Shown: piece after piece, positions 16,983-24,226 of the stretch
Numbering within the stretch: position 1 is the stretch's first letter
How the letters are laid out: every line of letters starts with the position of its first letter
Assembly: GCF_042684585.1 (NCBI RefSeq)
Contig: NZ_JBHULS010000001.1
Coordinates: 558,001 to 622,000 of the forward strand
DNA: 64,000 nt
Source of the DNA: Algorimicrobium sediminis
GTDB lineage: Bacteria > Bacteroidota > Bacteroidia > Flavobacteriales > Flavobacteriaceae
Direction: 5' to 3'
Program-made: the position numbers and the translations under genes
The notes under the pieces: model-generated
Told to the model about the DNA's origin: nothing
Seen by the model: only the letters and a program-made list of their open reading frames with translations
Databases searched by the model: none

Positions 16983-18134
16983 ATGAAACATGCTACATAC
17001 GGGGTTAATACCATTTGTACCCATGCAGGCGAGGTGGAGGACACGCAATTTAAAGGTGCTGTTTCACCCATTTACATGGCCACTTCCTATGAATTTATGG
17101 ATGTAAATACCAAGCGTTATCCACGTTACTTTAACACACCCAATCAAGAGGGGTTATCAAAAAAAATAGCCGCTTTGGAGCAGGCAGAAGCCGCTTTGGT
17201 TTTTAGTTCGGGTATGGCTGCTTTAAGTGCTATGTTTTTCGCCATTTTAAAATCCGGCGATCATGTGGTGGTTCAAAACACCTTATATGGTGGTGCAAGC
17301 CATTTTATTCGGGAGGAGTTTCCAAAATATGGTATTCAATTTACTTTTACAGATGGTTATGAGCCGGCCGACTTTGAGAAAGCCATACAAAGTAACACGA
17401 AATTAATTCATATTGAAACACCTTCAAATCCGCTTTTAACCATTACCAATATTCAAGCCATAGCTAATTTAGGAAAGGCGCATAACATATTAACCAGTAT
17501 AGATAATACCTTTGCAAGTCCTATAAATCAGAATCCTTTAAACTTTGGAATAGATTTAGTCATGCATTCTGCCACCAAATATTTGGGAGGTCATAGCGAC
17601 ATTTCGGCTGGTGCACTGGCAGGTTCCCAGGCACAAATAGATGCCATTTGGCACGTTGCCAAAAATTTTGGCGGTAATTTAAGCGACATGACGGTTTGGT
17701 TGTTAGAACGAAGTATTAAAACGCTAGGATTACGGGTAAAAGCGCAAACAAAAAATGCAAAAAAAATAGCCAAGTATTTAGAAAAGCATGCCGATATAAA
17801 AAAGGTGTACTATCCAGGATTAAAAAGTCACCCGCAACACGCCTTAGCAAAATCGCAAATGCGCGGGTTTGGAGCCATGATGTCTTTTGAATTGCGAGCC
17901 GGTTTAGACGCCTTGCAATTTCAAAAAGAATTAAAGCTTATAAAGGCCTCCATGAGTTTAGCTGGAGTAGAAAGTACCATACTATCGCCGTACCTTACCT
18001 CACATGCTTTACTTTCGCAGGAAGAGCGCGATTTATTGGGTATTAATAACCAGTTAATGCGTTTTTCTGTTGGAATTGAATCAAAAAAAGATTTATTAGC
18101 AGATATTGAACAAGCTTTAAAAACGATACAATAA
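16983..18134 (+). CDS. PLP-dependent trans-sulfuration enzyme (cystathionine gamma-lyase / methionine gamma-lyase family)
   Basis: A 383-residue Cys/Met-metabolism PLP enzyme. The cofactor lysine is in SATKYLGGHSDISAGAL around residue 198, with upstream family motifs FSSGMAALSAMFFAIL (about 75-90), VVQNTLYGGASHF (about 95-108), ETPSNPLL and SIDNTFASP. The C-terminal SLAGVESTILSPYLTSHALL followed by LMRFSVGIE is also standard. Family members form homotetramers and catalyse gamma- or beta-elimination or replacement (cystathionine lyase/synthase, methionine lyase, homocysteine synthase). Motifs alone do not separate these. It lies 3 bases upstream of bshB1, so it is co-transcribed with a bacillithiol gene. 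A cysteine-supplying role would fit but is inference. Confidence 0.9.
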   Translation: MKHATYGVNTICTHAGEVEDTQFKGAVSPIYMATSYEFMDVNTKRYPRYFNTPNQEGLSKKIAALEQAEAALVFSSGMAALSAMFFAILKSGDHVVVQNTLYGGASHFIREEFPKYGIQFTFTDGYEPADFEKAIQSNTKLIHIETPSNPLLTITNIQAIANLGKAHNILTSIDNTFASPINQNPLNFGIDLVMHSATKYLGGHSDISAGALAGSQAQIDAIWHVAKNFGGNLSDMTVWLLERSIKTLGLRVKAQTKNAKKIAKYLEKHADIKKVYYPGLKSHPQHALAKSQMRGFGAMMSFELRAGLDALQFQKELKLIKASMSLAGVESTILSPYLTSHALLSQEERDLLGINNQLMRFSVGIESKKDLLADIEQALKTIQ

Positions 18135-18137
18135 CAA

Positions 18138-18860
18138 ATGAAATTAGATATTTTAGCCATAGGAGCGCATCCAGACGATGTAGAATTAAGTTGCGCGGGC
18201 ACTATAGCAAAAGAAATAGCCAACGGAAAAAAAGTTGGTATTATTGATTTAACCCGTGGTGAATTAGGAACCCGTGGCACTGCAGAAACACGCGATGCAG
18301 AAGCAGCTGAAGCCGCCAAAATTTTGGGCGTTAGTGTACGCGTTAATTTAGGTTTTGCCGATGGTTTTTTTATGAACGATAAGGCGCATCAATTAAAAAT
18401 TATTGAGGTAATAAGAAAATTTCAACCAGAAATTGTTTTATGTAATGCGGTTTCCGACCGGCATATAGACCATGGCAAGGGAAGTAAGTTGGTTAGCGAT
18501 GCCTGTTTTTTAAGTGGGTTATTAAAAATAGAAACAACCTGCACTAGCAGCAACACACTACAAGCACCGTGGCGGCCAAAGCATGTTTACCATTACATTC
18601 AGTGGCATTACCTTAAGCCAGATTTTGTAGTAGATATTACTGGTTTTATGGATAAAAAAATGGCCGCTGTTTTTGCGTATAAAACACAATTTTACAACCC
18701 AGATAGTCAAGAGCCGCAAACGCCAATTTCTACCAAGAATTTTACGGATAGTGTTAGGTACAGAGCACAAGATTTTGGCAGAATAGTAGGCGTGGATTTC
18801 GCGGAAGGGTATACGGTAGAGCGCTACCCAGCGGTTGAAAGTTTATTTAATTTGAAATAA
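18138..18860 (+). CDS. bshB1: Bacillithiol biosynthesis deacetylase BshB1
   Basis: A 240-residue PIG-L family enzyme of BshB1 length. The zinc-binding motif AHPDDVE is at residues 10-16. It is followed by IIDLTRGELGTRGTAETRDA (typical of BshB1, with the conserved RGE and RGT) and SDRHIDHGKGS (His ligands near 112-116). BshB1 removes acetate from N-acetylglucosaminyl-malate, the second step of bacillithiol synthesis, and Bacteroidetes use this low-molecular-weight thiol. The start lies 3 bases after the PLP enzyme stop. Genes bshA and bshC are not in the window. The sequence resembles the N-terminal domain of the 832-residue PIG-L protein at 4980-7478 only in the zinc motif. Confidence 0.92.
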   Translation: MKLDILAIGAHPDDVELSCAGTIAKEIANGKKVGIIDLTRGELGTRGTAETRDAEAAEAAKILGVSVRVNLGFADGFFMNDKAHQLKIIEVIRKFQPEIVLCNAVSDRHIDHGKGSKLVSDACFLSGLLKIETTCTSSNTLQAPWRPKHVYHYIQWHYLKPDFVVDITGFMDKKMAAVFAYKTQFYNPDSQEPQTPISTKNFTDSVRYRAQDFGRIVGVDFAEGYTVERYPAVESLFNLK

Positions 18861-18874
18861 TTTTAATAAAAAAC

Positions 18875-18905
18875 TTTGTGGAAATGAAGAAATCGTTTAC
18901 ATTTG
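18875..18905 (+). promoter_or_regulatory. Consensus promoter of tRNA-His
   Basis: TTTG (18875-18878), 19 bases, then TACATTTG (18898-18905): an exact match to the Bacteroidetes primary sigma factor consensus, 16 bases before the tRNA 5' end. Confidence 0.85.
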
Positions 18906-18920
18906 CACACTCATTAAAAT

Positions 18921-18995
18921 GGTGGTTGTAGCTCAGCTGGTTAGAGCATTGGTTTGTGGTACCAAGGGTCGCGGGTTCGAATCCCGTCTTCCACC
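18921..18995 (+). tRNA. tRNA-His (anticodon GTG)
   Basis: The cloverleaf is readable: D stem GCTC/GAGC, anticodon stem TTGGT/ACCAA with loop TTGTGGT (anticodon GTG at 18956-18958), T arm GCGGG-TTCGAAT-CCCGT. The extra 5' G typical of histidine tRNA is encoded at 18921 and faces C73 at 18995. CCA is not encoded. In the acceptor stem GTGGTTG faces CTTCCAC, leaving two adjacent T-T mismatches (positions 5-68 and 6-67). A consensus promoter precedes it and a terminator follows. Confidence 0.95.
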
Positions 18996-19004
18996 CAAAA
19001 ATTT

Positions 19005-19036
19005 AAACCTTTCAGATTTTCTGAAAGGTTTTTTTG
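19005..19036 (+). terminator. Rho-independent terminator after tRNA-His
   Basis: A perfect 12-bp stem (AAACCTTTCAGA / TCTGAAAGGTTT) with a 3-base loop and a T-run, starting 9 bases after the tRNA. Confidence 0.9.
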
Positions 19037-19101
19037 TGCTGTAAATCAATTTATTATTCTTGCTGTTGGTATTACAGCTCGCTTTAGTTTTACGTAGAAC
19101 T

Positions 19102-19137
19102 AAAAAAGCCTTTTATTGAAAAATAAAAGGCTTTTTT
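19102..19137 (-). terminator. Terminator of the M28 peptidase operon
   Basis: A perfect 16-bp stem (AAAAAAGCCTTTTATT / AATAAAAGGCTTTTTT) with a GAAA-type 4-base loop. It lies 24 bases past the stop of the convergent M28 gene and has U-runs in both directions. Confidence 0.88.
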
Positions 19138-19160
19138 GAAGTTTTAAAACAAGTTATGGT

Positions 19161-20717
19161 TTACTTAAAGGTTTTGTCTACTATTATACGTTCTGCACGA
19201 TTGGCCAGCTCCCAAGCTGTGTAAAAAACCAAACGCGATCTGTTTTCTAGTAAATCGTAGCGAATTTTATCCGGCGTATCGGTTGGTCTGTGATAATCGT
19301 CGTGGGTACCGTTAAAGTAAAAAATAACAGGAATGTTGTGTTTCGCAAAATTGTAATGGTCCGAGCGGTAGTAAAAACGATTAGGATCGTTGTCCGCATT
19401 AAACCTATAATCCAACTCTATATTCATGTAGGTTTTATTCATTTCCTCGGATATTTCGTGCAATTCTGTACTTAATTTATCGCTTCCAATTAAATAAATA
19501 TAATTGTCTTTCCCTTCGGTTCGTTTAGGATCTGTACGTCCAATCATATCCATATTTAAGTTTGCAACGGTATTTTTAAGAGGAAATATAGGGTCCATAT
19601 CGGTGTAGTAACGAGAACCTAAAAGTCCTTTCTCTTCCGCAGTAACGTGCAAGAATACAATAGAGCGCTTTGGTGCGTGGCCATTTTTTACAGCTGTTTT
19701 AAATGCTTCAGCTATTTCTAAAATGGCAACGGTACCTGAACCATCATCGTCTGCACCATTGTACACTTCGCCATCCTGAACGCCTTCGTGATCTAAATGC
19801 GCGGTTAATACGATAACCTCTTCTGGTTTTTCCGAACCTTCAATGAAAGCGACAACATTTTCTGAAGTAAAGGTGTTAGATGCATTTACATACTCCATAT
19901 TAAAGGCTACGTCCAATTGTTCCGTTTCGGTAGCTGTGTTTATATTTGGCATAATATTTTCAGCTAGCTCTGTATTTACAAATAAATAGTACATTGTTTC
20001 TGCATCGCCTTGAAGGGCCATTCGGCCACTAGACCTACCAAAGCGCTGCGAGGCCATGCTGTAAATATCTGGTGCGTAAAATAAAACAGCAGCAGCACCA
20101 AGTTCTTTAGCAATATCGCGTTTTGCGGCAAACTCTTGGCGGAAGTTAGACCATTTTGAGGCCTCTGAAGTGCCAGAAATCACGTAGGTGCCATCAGCGT
20201 TTTTTGGTTCGCCAGCCTTTATGAGAACAACTTTTCCTTTTACATTTAAATTGTTATAGCTGTTGTATGTACCGTCCTGAATGCCATAGCCAGCATACAT
20301 AATTTGGCTAGAAGTAACAGAACCGTCTTTAGAGGTTGCAGCCGATACAAAATCGTCTACCATTTTAAACGATTGGTTGTTGATGCTTAAGGTTACCTTT
20401 GGCACTTCCATAATTTGAAGCGGCACGTTTTGGAAGTAATTACCATTTGCTTGTGCGGCTGGTACTTCCATATCTGTATATTGCTGTTTTAGATATTCTA
20501 CAGCCATTTTTTGCCCTTTTTGTCCTGTTAGCCTACCTTCAAATTCATCTGAAGCAAAGGTATAAAGCATGTCTTTCAGTTCTGCCGAGGTTATGGTATT
20601 GGCATATTCTGTAGGATTTGCAGGTGTAGCAGGTTTGGCGGTAGTTTGCTTTTCTTGTGTAGAGCCGCAACTAAATGCCAAAAACGAGGCACCTAAAATA
20701 AAGAGAGATTTTTTCAT
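19161..20717 (-). CDS. M28 family metallopeptidase lipoprotein with PA domain
   Basis: A 518-residue lipoprotein: the signal peptide ends at lipobox LAFSC (Cys17). The M28 zinc-aminopeptidase domain is split by a protease-associated (PA) domain at about residues 105-285. Metal ligands and catalytic residues are visible: HLDHEG (His, Asp side), NGADDDGSG, VTAEEKGLLGS, LNMDMIGR and YRSDHYNFAK with a final His in GTHDDYH. Enzymes of this type release N-terminal amino acids from peptides at the cell surface or in the periplasm. A shorter paralogue lies 117 bases upstream on the same strand. A serine-rich segment (ASQRFGRSSGRMAL) lies within the PA region. Confidence 0.93.
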   Translation of the reverse strand: MKKSLFILGASFLAFSCGSTQEKQTTAKPATPANPTEYANTITSAELKDMLYTFASDEFEGRLTGQKGQKMAVEYLKQQYTDMEVPAAQANGNYFQNVPLQIMEVPKVTLSINNQSFKMVDDFVSAATSKDGSVTSSQIMYAGYGIQDGTYNSYNNLNVKGKVVLIKAGEPKNADGTYVISGTSEASKWSNFRQEFAAKRDIAKELGAAAVLFYAPDIYSMASQRFGRSSGRMALQGDAETMYYLFVNTELAENIMPNINTATETEQLDVAFNMEYVNASNTFTSENVVAFIEGSEKPEEVIVLTAHLDHEGVQDGEVYNGADDDGSGTVAILEIAEAFKTAVKNGHAPKRSIVFLHVTAEEKGLLGSRYYTDMDPIFPLKNTVANLNMDMIGRTDPKRTEGKDNYIYLIGSDKLSTELHEISEEMNKTYMNIELDYRFNADNDPNRFYYRSDHYNFAKHNIPVIFYFNGTHDDYHRPTDTPDKIRYDLLENRSRLVFYTAWELANRAERIIVDKTFK

Positions 20718-20834
20718 AATAATGCGTACGTGTTATTATTGCGTTGTTTATAAATAGACTAATGCGCTATAATACGAAAAAACCGTGCATAGCCGGAAAC
20801 CTATGTTTATATTTAACAAACTTTAACAAGACTT

Positions 20835-21872
20835 TTACAGTTGGGAATTGTGTATTAAAGGTTTGTCCATGTTGGCTAAATACCAGGCAGTAGCAAATAT
20901 TAATTTAGTGCGGCGGGCTAATAATGGGTAGTTTATTTTATCGGCTGTGTCTGTAGTTTCGTGGTAATCCGCATGCTCACCATTAAAATAGAAAATGACA
21001 GGTATATTTTGTTCTGCAAAGAGGTAATGATCGGAGCGGAAGTAATAGCGGTTTTTATCATCTTCGGCATTAAAAGTATAATCTAAATTAATTTGATACA
21101 GGGTATTGTTTATTTTTTCCGAAATAAAGTGAAGTTCTTTACTAATTCTATCGGCACCAATTAGATACAAATAATCTGGGTTGTTTTCATGTTTTTCGTC
21201 CACGCGCCCAATCATATCAATGTTTAAATTTGCTATGGTTTTGTGTAATTCGAAGACGGGATGGTTAACATAGTAGCGCGCGCCGTATAAACCCAATTCT
21301 TCTGCGGTTAGGTGAAGGAATAATATACTGCGTTTGGGTGAAAATCCTTCATTTTCGGCAATTTTAAAAGCTTGAGCCATTTCCATGAGCGCGGTGGTAC
21401 CCGAACCATTATCGTCTGCACCATTATAAACTTCATTATTTTTGTACCCTAAATGGTCTAAATGCGCAGAAATAATAATAACCTCCTCTGGTTTTTCGGT
21501 GCCTTTTATATAGGCTAGAATGTTCTCGGAAGCTTTAATATTAGTGGGTAAAAAGGATTCAGGCACGGTTTGAAAGTAATTACTGCCCTCAAGTGGCGAT
21601 GCTATTTGCTGTGCTATATAGTAGTCTTTTAGGAAATTGGCGGCTGTTTTTTGTCCGGGTTCACCGGTTTTGCGCCCCTCAAACTGGTGTGAAGCAAACG
21701 TATACAAATGCGTTTTTAATTCGTCTGCTTTAATGGTTTTGGCAAATCTGGTTATTTCCAGACTATCTGTAACTTGAATGGTATTTTTAAGATTTTCAAT
21801 TTTTTCCGAGTAACGTGTAGTGGCGCAGGATCCTATGAGTGTGAATGCAGAAGCAATAAGAAGTGTTTTCAT
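20835..21872 (-). CDS. M28 family metallopeptidase lipoprotein, PA-less paralogue
   Basis: A 345-residue lipoprotein (lipobox LIGSC, Cys16) closely similar to the next gene downstream in both flanks of the M28 domain: GSNYFQTVP, then directly ENILAYIKGTEKPEEVII, SAHLDHLGY, NGADDNGSG, LTAEELGLYGARYY, LNIDMIGR and FRSDHYLFAEQNIPVIFYFN. All metal ligands are kept. The roughly 160-residue PA domain of its neighbour is absent, with the join falling between NYFQ-VP and the first M28 strand. The pair looks like a tandem duplication that diverged by loss or gain of PA. It is 68 bases downstream of the small membrane protein gene. Confidence 0.92.
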   Translation of the reverse strand: MKTLLIASAFTLIGSCATTRYSEKIENLKNTIQVTDSLEITRFAKTIKADELKTHLYTFASHQFEGRKTGEPGQKTAANFLKDYYIAQQIASPLEGSNYFQTVPESFLPTNIKASENILAYIKGTEKPEEVIIISAHLDHLGYKNNEVYNGADDNGSGTTALMEMAQAFKIAENEGFSPKRSILFLHLTAEELGLYGARYYVNHPVFELHKTIANLNIDMIGRVDEKHENNPDYLYLIGADRISKELHFISEKINNTLYQINLDYTFNAEDDKNRYYFRSDHYLFAEQNIPVIFYFNGEHADYHETTDTADKINYPLLARRTKLIFATAWYLANMDKPLIHNSQL

Positions 21873-21940
21873 GGCTTATTGGGTTTTCTTAAAAAAAATA
21901 GAGGCTGTAACCATTGGCAACCTACGGATTTTTTTGTGGT

Positions 21941-22279
21941 TTACATTTCTATGTCGTCTAGATTTAATTCTTCTAAAGTTTCTATGGCTTCTTGTTCAGA
22001 CTGTTGTTCGGTTTGTTGAAGTTCTTCTGTATTTTCTACCTTCAAACTTGTAAACAGTAATTTATAGGAAGCCAATACTAAAGCAATACTTAGCAGCAAA
22101 AAAGCTAGTTTTATACTATGTGTTGGTTGTTTTTGTTTCAGGGCAACGTAAAAAGCGCTTCCGGCCAGTAAGGCTCCTAACCCCGCAGGTAAAAAAGCGA
22201 AATTGGATAAGGGTAATACGGCTAATAAAATGGCAAATACCGCGCACAGTAAGCTACCTAAAGTTAGTATTTTTTTCAT
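21941..22279 (-). CDS. Small membrane protein of unknown function with acidic tail
   Basis: A 112-residue protein with three hydrophobic segments (about residues 4-25, 28-45 and 57-77) and a soluble, strongly acidic, Gln/Glu-rich C-terminus (EELQQTEQQSEQEAIETLEE). No named family is known to me. It starts 6 bases after the DUF3108 gene stop, so the two are almost certainly co-expressed. A role in envelope function would fit the DUF3108 neighbour and is unproven. Confidence 0.7.
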   Translation of the reverse strand: MKKILTLGSLLCAVFAILLAVLPLSNFAFLPAGLGALLAGSAFYVALKQKQPTHSIKLAFLLLSIALVLASYKLLFTSLKVENTEELQQTEQQSEQEAIETLEELNLDDIEM

Positions 22280-22285
22280 AAAATA

Positions 22286-23065
22286 TTAGTTTTTTAAACC
22301 GGAAGCAGCGTTTAACTTTAGTTCGCCATTACCAACAGCTATTTTAAATTTAGCATATACAGGTATTTTATTGGCGTCTGCAGTTAACCATATTAAATTG
22401 TTTTGAGCGCCTTTTAATACCTGACTATTTTTAATGGTTATACCCAGTTTATGGCAGTTTTTTGTGCCAAGTTTGGTGGTTCGTATTTCCTGTCCTTGGT
22501 AACTTAAAGTTATGTGGTATTCTAAATTATCAAAAATTACAGTTAGGGGATAAGTCTGACCTATTTGAGCCGATTCCAAATCTAAATTTCTAATACCATA
22601 CAAAGTACTCACAATATCTTGTGTGTGTTTGCCAATAGTTATGACTTTTTTTTCTTCCCAAATACTGCCATCGCCCCGGCGTTTCTTTTTTAAACTCTGC
22701 ACCGTATTGGTTTTTTTTAAAAAGGTATACTGCATAAATTTATAATAGCCGCCTTCGTTTATATCGCGCTTGTATAAGTAGGGCTGTAACGTAGTGGGGT
22801 GAACATAACTTTCGTACAAATCGCGAATTTTAAAAAAGGTATCCCATTTGCTGTAGGTTGTGGCGGTACATTTTAGGCGTAGTAACGTGGCTTTCGAGGT
22901 TTTTACTGGACGTGTTTCCATAGTAAGTTCCGCAATATCTGTCATGATTCCAGACATATTATAAGCAGCTGTAAATCTTAAAGTTTCGTTCATAGAAACC
23001 GCTGTGTTTTGTGCATTTCCGAGAAATGAAAATACGAGTAGGGCTGCAAATGTAAGATACTGCAT
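22286..23065 (-). CDS. DUF3108 domain periplasmic protein
   Basis: A 259-residue exported protein (signal peptide ending FLGNAQ near residue 19). The body follows the DUF3108 pattern: ETLRFTAAYNMSGIMTDIAE, a WDTFFKIRDLYESYV segment, YKRDINEGGYYKFMQYTF, then DIVSTLYGIRNLDLESAQIG, and a C-terminal LIWLTADANKIPVYAKFKIA. The family is beta-rich, related in fold to outer-membrane lipoprotein carriers, and of uncertain function. It heads a probable operon with the small membrane protein and the two M28 peptidases (gaps 6, 68 and 117 bases). Confidence 0.85.
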   Translation of the reverse strand: MQYLTFAALLVFSFLGNAQNTAVSMNETLRFTAAYNMSGIMTDIAELTMETRPVKTSKATLLRLKCTATTYSKWDTFFKIRDLYESYVHPTTLQPYLYKRDINEGGYYKFMQYTFLKKTNTVQSLKKKRRGDGSIWEEKKVITIGKHTQDIVSTLYGIRNLDLESAQIGQTYPLTVIFDNLEYHITLSYQGQEIRTTKLGTKNCHKLGITIKNSQVLKGAQNNLIWLTADANKIPVYAKFKIAVGNGELKLNAASGLKN

Positions 23066-23128
23066 ATAGGCTAGAGGAATTAGTTAATAGCCAGCAACTT
23101 GCTTTAGTTAAGCTTGATAAGGCCAAAT

Positions 23129-23136
23129 CAAAATTA
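23129..23136 (-). promoter_or_regulatory. -7 promoter box for the DUF3108 operon
   Basis: The minus strand reads TAATTTTG, an exact TAnnTTTG match about 64 bases before the DUF3108 start. There is no evident upstream TTTG element. Confidence 0.4.
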
Positions 23137-23157
23137 GACTATTTTAGCGACTTAATT

Positions 23158-23194
23158 AAAAAAAAAGCCATAAAGATGCAGAACTTTATGGCTT
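23158..23194 (-). terminator. Terminator of the sprCDBF operon
   Basis: An 11-bp perfect stem (AAGCCATAAAG / CTTTATGGCTT on the plus strand, 8-base loop). On the minus strand it is followed by a run of T, 20 bases past the sprF stop. Confidence 0.85.
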
Positions 23195-23213
23195 GAAAAA
23201 CAAAGAAAAACAA

Positions 23214-24158
23214 TTACAAAGTACAGGCACAATTACTAATACCCTGAAATATATCTAAACCAATGGTAACCATGTGGGTACCACTGTTATTGCTCGTTAG
23301 TTCGTTGGTTATTACTTGGTATGAATAAGCAAAATAAAAATTGGAGACTTTAACGCCTGCCATTGGACCAATATTTAAGGGGTCCATAACCTGATCGTTT
23401 AGAAACCTATAACTTACGCCCGCCCAAAAATAATTGTCGTTTTTTAAAATACGTCTGTATTTCAAGTTTAAATCGGTTGTAGACCGGCCATCGCTTTCAA
23501 AATATTGAACATATACGGAAGGCTCTATTTCAAAATCGCTATTACGGCTTCTATTAAAAACATAACCTGTATATAATTGGTAATTGCGTAAAGCGCCAGG
23601 TTCATTAATACCAAATTTGTTTAAATCTTTATTTAACAAATTACTGGCTGTTAGGTTGGCATAAAAGGACTCCAACCGATACAGGAAAGCAATATCAAAA
23701 TTATGGTTAATTAGTTTCCGATCGTTTTCTATGGAAGAATCGCTGATATTAAAATTAGCCACATCAATACGGAAACTATTCATGTTATAAGACATTCCAA
23801 AGGACAGAAACTGGTCGCGCGCTTTGCTTAAGGTTAGGTGGTGGGCAAAAGAAGCTCTAAATCCTCGTTGTTCTGTAAATCCGTTTTTATCGTTATATAA
23901 AAACACCCCCAAACCGGAACGCTGCCCCAAGCGTAAATCGGCTGCCAGAGATTGCATATCTGGTGCATCTTTAATGCCTACCCATTGGGTTAAACCATTG
24001 GCTCTAATTTTTACATAATCGCCTATCCCGGCATAGGCTGGCGAAATTACAAACGGGTTATCGGCTAAATATTGTGTGTAGGTTGGTATGGCTAATTCTT
24101 GGCCATATCCCAATATGGAACCAAGTAGCAGTGCGGTTAATAAATATAGGTTTTTCAT
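23214..24158 (-). CDS. sprF: SprF: PorP/SprF-family outer membrane protein
   Basis: A 314-residue protein using the ATG at 24158, which places the signal peptide MKNLYLLTALLLGSILGYGQ at the N-terminus (an upstream in-frame ATG would put charged residues ahead of it). The mature protein matches the PorP/SprF pattern: YTQYLADNPFVISPAYAGIG, WVGIKDAPDMQSLAADL, then beta-barrel strands to the C-terminus (GPMAGVKVSNFYFAYSYQV). In Flavobacterium johnsoniae SprF is required for secretion of the SprB adhesin, and PorP/SprF partners typically follow genes for type B T9SS substrates. It lies 68 bases after sprB, last in the operon. Confidence 0.9.
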   Translation of the reverse strand: MKNLYLLTALLLGSILGYGQELAIPTYTQYLADNPFVISPAYAGIGDYVKIRANGLTQWVGIKDAPDMQSLAADLRLGQRSGLGVFLYNDKNGFTEQRGFRASFAHHLTLSKARDQFLSFGMSYNMNSFRIDVANFNISDSSIENDRKLINHNFDIAFLYRLESFYANLTASNLLNKDLNKFGINEPGALRNYQLYTGYVFNRSRNSDFEIEPSVYVQYFESDGRSTTDLNLKYRRILKNDNYFWAGVSYRFLNDQVMDPLNIGPMAGVKVSNFYFAYSYQVITNELTSNNSGTHMVTIGLDIFQGISNCACTL

Positions 24159-24226
24159 GAATTTGGGTTTAAGTCTTTGTTTATAGCCCCACCGCAAACT
24201 GCTGCAGGCAGTGGGGCATTTAGTGT

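Noticed and set aside
24159..24197. Earlier in-frame ATG for sprF
   Set aside because: The 13 added residues are basic and precede a complete signal peptide, which would be displaced from the N-terminus.
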